NCBI RefSeq assembly: GCF_029051725.1
Contig: NZ_JAACFU010000012.1
Coordinates: forward strand, 119,639-183,638
Direction of reading: 5' to 3'
DNA from: Bradyrhizobium sp. CSS354
Lineage (GTDB): Bacteria > Pseudomonadota > Alphaproteobacteria > Rhizobiales > Xanthobacteraceae
DNA: 64,000 bases
This document shows, in pieces, positions 58,516 to 64,000 of this stretch. How positions within the stretch are numbered: position 1 is the first letter of the stretch; each line of letters starts with the position of its first letter. Made by a program: the position numbers and the translations under genes. The notes beneath the pieces are model-generated. The model did no database searches and had not been told where the DNA came from. It saw only the letters and a program-made list of their open reading frames with translations.

Positions 58516-59733
58516 ATGGACCTCGCAGCCACTCACCAGACTGCTCGCTTCGATGACGTTCCCTTGCTCGCGCGGCTCGCGCTGCGGCTTGCCTCGCGGC
58601 TCAAGCTCGGCACCGTGGATGTTCGCCTTCCCGACGGCAGAACGGTGGTGTTGCGGGGAACGCATCCGGGTCCGTCCGCGACCATCGAGCTCAACAGTTA
58701 CGCCTTCGCGCGAAGCCTGGTCCTGGGCGGCGATATCGGCATGGCCGAGGCTTACGTTCGAGGCGATTGGAGCACACCGGATCTCTCCCAGCTGCTTTAC
58801 GTGTTCTGTCTCAACGACGACCTGGTCGATAGCGCCTTCGCCGGCAATGCATTGGTCCGGCTTTGCCGGCGCGCGCTGCATCGGCTGCGCCGAAACACGC
58901 GGCTGGGATCGCGGCTGAATATCCACGCCCATTACGATCTCGGCAACGCGTTCTTTGCGGCCTGGCTCGATCCGAGCATGACGTACTCGTCGGCATTGTT
59001 CTCGCCCGAGGCGACCGACCTGCTCGCTGCTCAACGGCACAAATACGAACAACTGGCGAAAGCGATCGAACTGCGGCCCGGCCATACCCTGCTCGAGATC
59101 GGCTGCGGCTGGGGCGGCTTTGCCGAATATGCCGCCAAAGCTTGCGGCGCCAAGGTCTTGGCGCTCACCATCAGCAAGGAGCAGCACGCATTCGCCAGCC
59201 GGCGCATCCACGAAGCCGGGCTCAGCGAGAACGTCGAGGTCCGGTTGCAGGATTATCGCGATCAGGACGGGCAGTTCGACCGCATTGCCTCGATCGAGAT
59301 GATTGAGGCTGTCGGCGAGCCGTTCTGGCCGACATACTTCAATCAACTGCATCAACGGCTCAAGCCGGGCGGTCTTGCCGGCATCCAGGCGATCACCGTC
59401 CGAGACGAGCTCTTTGACAGCTACCGGCGCCGCGTGGACTTCATCCAGAGATACATTTTTCCGGGCGGGATGCTGCCTTCGCCGAATGTCCTGCGCTCGC
59501 TCGGCGAACGCGTGCAGATGCCTCTGATCCGCGAGCGGGTCTTTGGACAGGACTACGCCAAGACGATCGCGGTCTGGCGAGCGAGTTTCGGCCATGCCTG
59601 GACGGACCTGACCTCACTCGGGTTCGACGAGCCGTTCCGGCGGCTGTGGGAATATTACCTCTGCTACTGCGAGGCAGGTTTCAGGGCCGAAAAGATCGAC
59701 GTCCGACAGCTTGTATTCGCGCGCCGAAGCTGA
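58516..59733 (+). CDS. Cyclopropane-fatty-acyl-phospholipid synthase-type methyltransferase
   Basis: A 405-residue SAM-dependent methyltransferase. The SAM motif E-I-G-C-G-W-G-G is at residues 194-201, with Y-D-L-G-N-A-F-F-A-A-W near 139 and E-M-I-E-A-V-G near 263. C-terminal V-F-G-Q-D-Y-A-K-T-I resembles CFA synthases. It modifies membrane phospholipid acyl chains in place. In Rhodobacter a relative (UfaM) makes methylated precursors of furan fatty acids under RpoE control, as I remember it; that product is possible here too. ATG at 58516. Confidence 0.9.
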   Translation: MDLAATHQTARFDDVPLLARLALRLASRLKLGTVDVRLPDGRTVVLRGTHPGPSATIELNSYAFARSLVLGGDIGMAEAYVRGDWSTPDLSQLLYVFCLNDDLVDSAFAGNALVRLCRRALHRLRRNTRLGSRLNIHAHYDLGNAFFAAWLDPSMTYSSALFSPEATDLLAAQRHKYEQLAKAIELRPGHTLLEIGCGWGGFAEYAAKACGAKVLALTISKEQHAFASRRIHEAGLSENVEVRLQDYRDQDGQFDRIASIEMIEAVGEPFWPTYFNQLHQRLKPGGLAGIQAITVRDELFDSYRRRVDFIQRYIFPGGMLPSPNVLRSLGERVQMPLIRERVFGQDYAKTIAVWRASFGHAWTDLTSLGFDEPFRRLWEYYLCYCEAGFRAEKIDVRQLVFARRS

Positions 59734-59764
59734 CGTCGCTGACGTTGCCGGTGTGAACGAACCC

Positions 59765-60025
59765 TCAGGCAGCTTCCGACGTTGATCGCGCACGCTGCTC
59801 GAGCACGCCGATCGTCGAGACCAAATTGTCACGTCGCGCGCGAAGATTAAGCGCAAGCAGCGGGTATGTCGGCTGCAGCACGTCAAACACCCCTGCTCTC
59901 GCCTCTTCCTCGAGAATGTCTGTGTTCATGAGCCGAACGCGCCACCACAAATCGGCGACCAACGCATCGAGCCGGAGTTCGCCAGCAGCACCAGAACGGG
60001 ACACTTCCTGCATCACTTGCCTCAA
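59765..60025 (-). CDS. Hypothetical protein, 86 residues
   Basis: An 86-residue frame with start TTG at 60025 or ATG at 60013. The sequence has A-D-L-W-W-R-V-R-L-M-N-T-D-I-L-E-E-E-A near residue 24, a helical, charged profile. No family is recognised. The frame is consistent in codon use with neighbouring genes, which is the main support. Confidence 0.45.
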   Translation of the reverse strand: MRQVMQEVSRSGAAGELRLDALVADLWWRVRLMNTDILEEEARAGVFDVLQPTYPLLALNLRARRDNLVSTIGVLEQRARSTSEAA

Positions 60026-60183
60026 CCTGAAACGGCCTCGCTACCAAGGCCAGACTTTGGTCCTGGCTGAGCAAGCAGAGTGCCAGCTATGGGCGGCGCG
60101 ATCTGGTTCCGGAACGGAGTGCTGCGCGAGCCCGCTGGTCAAGGCTTGGCGCTGGGGAAGATGTTGCCCGTGGAGAGCGAAAA

Positions 60184-60259
60184 TGGTGCCCAGGGGCGGA
60201 ATCGAACCACCGACACTGCGATTTTCAGTCGCATGCTCTACCAACTGAGCTACCTGGGC
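60184..60259 (-). tRNA. tRNA-Phe (anticodon GAA)
   Basis: Read on the minus strand the gene starts GCCCAGGTAGCTC, has the anticodon loop CTGAAAA with GAA, and T-loop GGTTCGATTCC. It ends GGGCACCA with CCA encoded. All four stems pair; 76 bases with the CCA. Confidence 0.97.
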
Positions 60260-60433
60260 GTGCTCCAAAGAGGGGCCAAAGCCCATCGAGCGGGCGGTTT
60301 ATAGTGGGCTGAAGGCTGCCTGTCCACCCGGCTTCGCCAAGAGGCTTCGCCGGGCGCGGTCCGGCTGTGAACAAAACTGCCGCGGGAGCGCAAGTCGGGC
60401 AATTTCTTCAATTAACCAATTGATAAACCGCAA

Positions 60434-60616
60434 TTATTCCTCTCCATCTGCCTCGTCATCCCGGCCGGGAATGACATAGGAGCCTTTCAGCCAGCGGTTC
60501 AGATCGACGTCGCGGCAGCGCGGGGAGCAGAACGGGCGGGTGGCCTCGGACTGCGGCTTGCCGCAGATCGGGCAGGTTTTGAGGGGGCTTGCGGGCTTTT
60601 TCACCTGGTCGTCCAT
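60434..60616 (-). CDS. yacG: DNA gyrase inhibitor YacG
   Basis: A 60-residue zinc protein. The four ligands Cys15, Cys18, Cys30 and Cys34 occur as C-P-I-C and C-S-P-R-C, followed by D-V-D-L-N-R-W-L. YacG binds GyrB and inhibits DNA gyrase. It lies between maf and the tRNA gene, a common arrangement in Rhizobiales. Confidence 0.93.
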   Translation of the reverse strand: MDDQVKKPASPLKTCPICGKPQSEATRPFCSPRCRDVDLNRWLKGSYVIPGRDDEADGEE

Positions 60617-60770
60617 GAGGTGCTCAGCTTACACGAGGTGAGAGAGTTCAAGAGCCTGTCGCCAAAGGGGTTCCTCCGGCGGACGCGCAGGCGTCCCGGC
60701 CAGGCCACGCGGAGCGGTTCTACTGTGCATGGGGTTGTTTTCGCGATTTTTGCAGGAGCGGCTTTTCGGC

Positions 60771-61400
60771 TCACACGGCGGTGGCGTTGAGCCAGCCGAA
60801 GCGGATCGGGAAACCTTCGCCGCCGAGCAGCGTGGTGGTCTCGTAGAGCGGCAGGCCGACCACGTTGGTGTAGGACCCCACCATCTTGACCACGAATGAG
60901 CCGGCGATGCCCTGCACGGCGTAGCCGCCGGCTTTGCCGCGCCATTCGCCGGAGCCGATATAGGCCTGGATGTCGTCCTCCGAGAGGCGCTTGAAGCGGA
61001 CGCGGGTCTCGACCAGACGCTGGCGGAAGGCCTCGCGCGGCGTCACCAGGGTGATCGCGGTGTAGACGCGGTGGTTGCGGCCCGAGAGCAGCCGCAGGCA
61101 CTGCGCGGCTTCATCGACGAGGTTGGCCTTGGGCAGGATGCGGCGGCCGACCGCCACCACCGTGTCGGCGGAGAGGATGAAGGCGCCGCGCAGCTCGTCG
61201 TCGAGCTGCACCGATTTGAGCGCCGCATCTGCCTTGGCCCGCGCGAGCCGGTTGGCGCAGGCGCGCGGCAGCTCGCCCCGCTTCGGCGTCTCATCGACGT
61301 CGGCGGGCCGGAGCGCGTCCGGCTCGATGCCGGCCTGGTTGAGCAGCGACAGGCGCCGCGGCGAACCGGAGGCGAGAACGAATTTGGGGCGGCCGAGCAT
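60771..61400 (-). CDS. maf: Maf-like nucleotide pyrophosphatase
   Basis: A 209-residue Maf protein. L-A-S-G-S-P-R-R at residues 9-16 and the catalytic-region S-A-D-T-V-V near 77 are the family marks. V-G-L-P-L-Y near the C-terminus is typical. It hydrolyses modified or canonical nucleoside triphosphates to monophosphates. It lies between the phosphatase gene and yacG. Start ATG at 61400. Confidence 0.93.
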   Translation of the reverse strand: MLGRPKFVLASGSPRRLSLLNQAGIEPDALRPADVDETPKRGELPRACANRLARAKADAALKSVQLDDELRGAFILSADTVVAVGRRILPKANLVDEAAQCLRLLSGRNHRVYTAITLVTPREAFRQRLVETRVRFKRLSEDDIQAYIGSGEWRGKAGGYAVQGIAGSFVVKMVGSYTNVVGLPLYETTTLLGGEGFPIRFGWLNATAV

Positions 61401-61556
61401 CAGGTGATTTGGGGAATGAAGCAGGGGGTGAATTGCGCGCGGAACCTATCGGACGGGGGCTGATTTCACAACCCGGGAACCCGGACTTTACTGATTCGAC
61501 GGGCACGGGATGCGTGTGCCTGCAGTCTGTGACGCGCATGTTACGGGCGCCGAATG

Positions 61557-62024
61557 CTACCCGTTCGCCGCGCCCACCTTCGAAAACCGCCGGCGAATGC
61601 GCAGCAGGAGCTGGTCGCAGACGTCGCGGTAGGCCGCTAACTTCTGGTCGCGGCTGCCTTCCATGGTGGTGGGATCAAGCGTCGGCCAATATTCGACGTC
61701 GGCGGCAAGCGTGCGGGTGAGCTCCAGCGCCTTGTGATGCGCCTCCGGCGACAGCGTGATGATCAGGTCGAAATTCAGCCCCTCCCAATCCTCCAGCTCC
61801 TCGAAGGTTTGCGGCTTGTGGGTGGAGATGTCCTGGCCGAGCTCGGCCATCACAGACACCGCGAACGGATCGAGTTCGCCGCGCCTGGCGCCGGCCGACT
61901 TCACGTAGAGGCCTTGCGGAAACATGTGCCGCAGCAGGCTCTCCGCCATCGGCGAGCGCACGCTGTTCATCGCGCAAGCGAACAGCACCGATTGCGGATC
62001 GCGTGCGCGTGGGGGCGCAGCCAT
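61557..62024 (-). CDS. Low molecular weight phosphatase family protein
   Basis: A 155-residue protein with the P-loop C-A-M-N-S-V-R-S at residues 17-24 (Cys17 and Arg23 of the C-x5-R motif) and a Y-W-P-T-L-D-P-T segment near 111 where the general acid Asp lies. It is the low-molecular-weight tyrosine phosphatase / arsenate reductase fold. Target unknown. It lies between maf and the UPF0262 gene. Confidence 0.88.
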   Translation of the reverse strand: MAAPPRARDPQSVLFACAMNSVRSPMAESLLRHMFPQGLYVKSAGARRGELDPFAVSVMAELGQDISTHKPQTFEELEDWEGLNFDLIITLSPEAHHKALELTRTLAADVEYWPTLDPTTMEGSRDQKLAAYRDVCDQLLLRIRRRFSKVGAANG

Positions 62025-62030
62025 CCGCGT

Positions 62031-62528
62031 TTAGCCCTTCCAATGAAGGACAGTAATGAGCGTGAATAGCCGGCGCGAGGTCTCGAAATCGACCCGCACC
62101 TTGCCTTTCAGCCGCTCCTGCAGCGTGCGCGAGCCCTCGTCATGGATGCCGCGGCGGCCCATGTCGATGGCCTCGATCTTGTCCGGCGTCGCCGTGCGGA
62201 TCGCCTGGTAATAGCTGTCGCAGATCATGAAATAGTCCTTCACGATCCGCCGGAACGGCGTCAGGGACAACAGATGCGCGACCACCGGCGTGCCGTCCTC
62301 GCGGCGGATGTCGAACATCAGGCGGCTGCCGGTGATGCCGATATGCAGCGTGAACGGGCCCTTCCCGTCGGCGCCCTCCGGCGCGAACAGATTCTGCTCG
62401 ATCAAATCGTAGATCGCGATCGCGCGCTCATGCTCGATGTCGGGGCCGGAACGGCCGATCGAGTCCTCGTCGAGCGTGACGCCGACGATGCGATTCTGCG
62501 AGTCGTCCTGTTCGGGCGGCTGGGTCAT
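62031..62528 (-). CDS. UPF0262 family protein
   Basis: A 165-residue protein with the UPF0262 pattern E-H-E-R-A-I-A-I-Y-D-L near residue 32, L-S-L-T-P-F-R-R-I-V-K-D-Y near 87, and D-M-G-R-R-G-I-H-D-E-G near 123. Function unknown. The ATG at 62528 overlaps the hisD stop codon by ATGA, so its translation is coupled to hisD. Confidence 0.9.
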   Translation of the reverse strand: MTQPPEQDDSQNRIVGVTLDEDSIGRSGPDIEHERAIAIYDLIEQNLFAPEGADGKGPFTLHIGITGSRLMFDIRREDGTPVVAHLLSLTPFRRIVKDYFMICDSYYQAIRTATPDKIEAIDMGRRGIHDEGSRTLQERLKGKVRVDFETSRRLFTLITVLHWKG

Positions 62529-63820
62529 GACAAATTGAGGCGCAATCCAATCGAGCGCGAATGAGCATCTAGCCCCTCCGCCTTGCCGAGAATCATCGCG
62601 GCCGGACCCAGCGCACGCAGCTGGTCCGGGCCGCATTTCAGGATCGAGGTGCGCTTGAGGAAATCGTGCACCGAGAGACCCGACGAGAATCGTGCCGAGC
62701 GCGCCGTCGGCAGCACGTGGTTGGAGCCGCCAACGTAATCGCCGATCGCCTCCGGCGTATGCGGCCCGAGGAACACGGCGCCGGCGTTGCGGATCCTTGC
62801 GGCGAGCGCGTCGGGATCTTGCGTCATGATCTCGAGATGCTCGGCGGCAATCGCATCCGCGAGCGGAATGGCGTCGTCGAGGTTCTTCACCATGATGATG
62901 GCGCCGAAATCGGCCCACGAGGCGGTTGCGATCGCAGCGCGCGGCAGCGTCTTCAACTGCGCCTCGACGGCCTTTTCGACATCGGCGGCAAGGCGCGCGG
63001 AATCGGTGATCAGGATCGACTGCGCACTGGCATCGTGCTCGGCCTGCGCCAGCAGGTCGGCGGCAATCCAGTCGGCATTGCCGGTGTCATCGGCGATGAC
63101 GAGCACCTCCGAGGGGCCGGCGATCATGTCGATGCCGACCTTGCCGAACACCAGCCGCTTTGCCGCGGCGACATACGCGTTGCCGGGTCCGACGATCTTG
63201 GCGACAGGCGCGATCGTCGCGGTGCCATGCGCGAGCGCGGCAACCGCCTGCGCACCGCCGACGCGATAGATTTCGGTGACGCCGCCAAGCTTCGCTGCCG
63301 CCAGCACCAGCGGGTTGAGCTTGCCGTCGGGCGAGGGCACCACCATGACGAGACGCGTCACGCCGGCGACCTTTGCCGGCACCGCATTCATCAGCACCGA
63401 GGACGGATAGGCCGCGGTGCCGCCGGGCACGTAGAGGCCGGCGGATTCGATCGCGGTGTAGCGCCAGCCAAGCTCGACGCCGAGGGAATCGGTGAAGCGC
63501 TCGTCCTTCGGCAGTTGGCGGCTGTGATAGGTCTCGATGCGATCGCGCGCGAGCTTGAGCGCATCCAGCGTCGCGGCATCGCAGGCTTTCACCGCGGCCT
63601 CGATCTCGGCGGCGGTGACGCGCAGGCCGGAGGCATCCAGCGTCAACCGGTCGAACTTTGCCGTGGCCTCGAGCAGGGCGGCATCGCCCCGCTTCGCCAC
63701 GTCGTCGACGATGACACGCGCGGCCGCCTCGACGTCGGCCGAGGCCTCGCGCTTGGCGGCGAGGAAGGCCCCGAATCGCTGGTCAAAATCGGCGCTGCTG
63801 CGGTCGAGACGAACGGGCAT
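62525..63820 (-). CDS. hisD: Histidinol dehydrogenase
   Basis: A 431-residue zinc enzyme for the last two oxidations of histidine synthesis. Family marks are Y-V-P-G-G-T-A-A-Y near residue 125, G-P-G-N-A-Y-V near 205, G-P-S-E-V-L-V near 238, E-H-L-E-I near 330 with the catalytic Glu-His, and S-N-H-V-L-P-T near 375. ATG at 63820 gives the normal start; a longer frame to 63877 would add an unrelated tail. It is the first gene of the hisD-UPF0262 pair. The gene before it would lie outside the window. Confidence 0.95.
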   Translation of the reverse strand: MPVRLDRSSADFDQRFGAFLAAKREASADVEAAARVIVDDVAKRGDAALLEATAKFDRLTLDASGLRVTAAEIEAAVKACDAATLDALKLARDRIETYHSRQLPKDERFTDSLGVELGWRYTAIESAGLYVPGGTAAYPSSVLMNAVPAKVAGVTRLVMVVPSPDGKLNPLVLAAAKLGGVTEIYRVGGAQAVAALAHGTATIAPVAKIVGPGNAYVAAAKRLVFGKVGIDMIAGPSEVLVIADDTGNADWIAADLLAQAEHDASAQSILITDSARLAADVEKAVEAQLKTLPRAAIATASWADFGAIIMVKNLDDAIPLADAIAAEHLEIMTQDPDALAARIRNAGAVFLGPHTPEAIGDYVGGSNHVLPTARSARFSSGLSVHDFLKRTSILKCGPDQLRALGPAAMILGKAEGLDAHSRSIGLRLNLS

Positions 63821-63929
63821 CTTGGCTTCTAACTGGGTTTTGGGGGCGCGGCTTGGCTCACCAGGCCCCCTGCTCAATGGCGCGGCGGGGAAGCTGCGTC
63901 AACCCTTGGGCCGGGCCGTTCCCCTCCGG

Positions 63930-63950
63930 CGTCGTCCTGGCGAAAGCGGA
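63930..63950. repeat. Truncated family B palindromic arm
   Basis: CGTCGTCCTGGCGAAAGC matches one arm of the family B elements at 4043 and 33448. The other arm is not in the window. Confidence 0.5.
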
Positions 63951-64000
63951 ATGCGTGGTCTTGGCATGCCACCTCACCCCTCCCCTTCAGCCTCCAACCC

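Overview
The window looks like chromosomal DNA of an alphaproteobacterium of the Bradyrhizobium / Rhodopseudomonas type. The evidence is the high GC content, many branched-chain-amino-acid-type (HAAT) ABC transporters, a pim operon for dicarboxylate/fatty acid breakdown, a hydroxycinnamate (p-coumarate/ferulate) catabolic block, a ChrR-type sigma/anti-sigma pair, and many intergenic palindromic elements. No phage, plasmid, transposase or CRISPR genes were seen. All family names come from reading the sequence; no database search was run.

Layout. (1) 1-0.6 kb: 3' end of an SGNH-hydrolase-like gene. (2) 0.6-9.4 kb, minus strand: a beta-oxidation operon pimF-A-B-C-D plus an SDR (pimeloyl-CoA / dicarboxylate pathway). 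(3) 9.5-18 kb, plus strand: a divergent IclR regulator, then livGFHM ABC transporter genes and three tandem paralogous substrate-binding proteins, each with its own terminator. (4) 18-21.7 kb: glycerate 2-kinase and a PAS-PAS-GGDEF-EAL protein. (5) 21.8-38.9 kb: a hydroxycinnamate block with a MarR repressor, an ABC transporter (one gene is a permease-ATPase fusion), pobA, a TRAP transporter, enoyl-CoA hydratase, feruloyl-CoA synthase, SDR, thioesterase and a second solute-binding protein. A related operator-like sequence recurs at its control regions. (6) 39-48.5 kb: two GST / WYL-regulator neighbourhoods, a cysteine-cluster protein, a TAXI-like membrane protein, a cyclic-nucleotide-gated K+ channel homologue and a crotonase. 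(7) 48.6-51.8 kb: a small secreted protein, fatty acid desaturase, MetX-like acyltransferase and a zinc-ribbon MBL protein. (8) 51.9-59.7 kb: a probable photo-oxidative (singlet oxygen) stress island with an ECF sigma factor, ChrR, a second ECF sigma factor, TspO, DUF2177, DUF1295, and an FAD amine oxidase / DUF1365 / cyclopropane-type lipid methyltransferase operon. Four control regions share a TGATCC-N16-CGTYYC promoter. (9) 59.8-64 kb, minus strand: tRNA-Phe, yacG, maf, a low-molecular-weight phosphatase, UPF0262 and hisD.

How the genes fit together. Regions 2 and 3 are best read as uptake plus beta-oxidation of dicarboxylates or fatty acids under an IclR regulator. Region 5 imports hydroxycinnamates by two transporter types, activates them to CoA thioesters, shortens the side chain and hydroxylates 4-hydroxybenzoate to protocatechuate. 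Region 8 is a self-controlled sigma regulon aimed mostly at the membrane. The most promising new observations are the two sets of shared control sites (regions 5 and 8), the perfect palindromes at two other divergent promoters, and the second ECF sigma factor with an unrecognised 100-residue partner.
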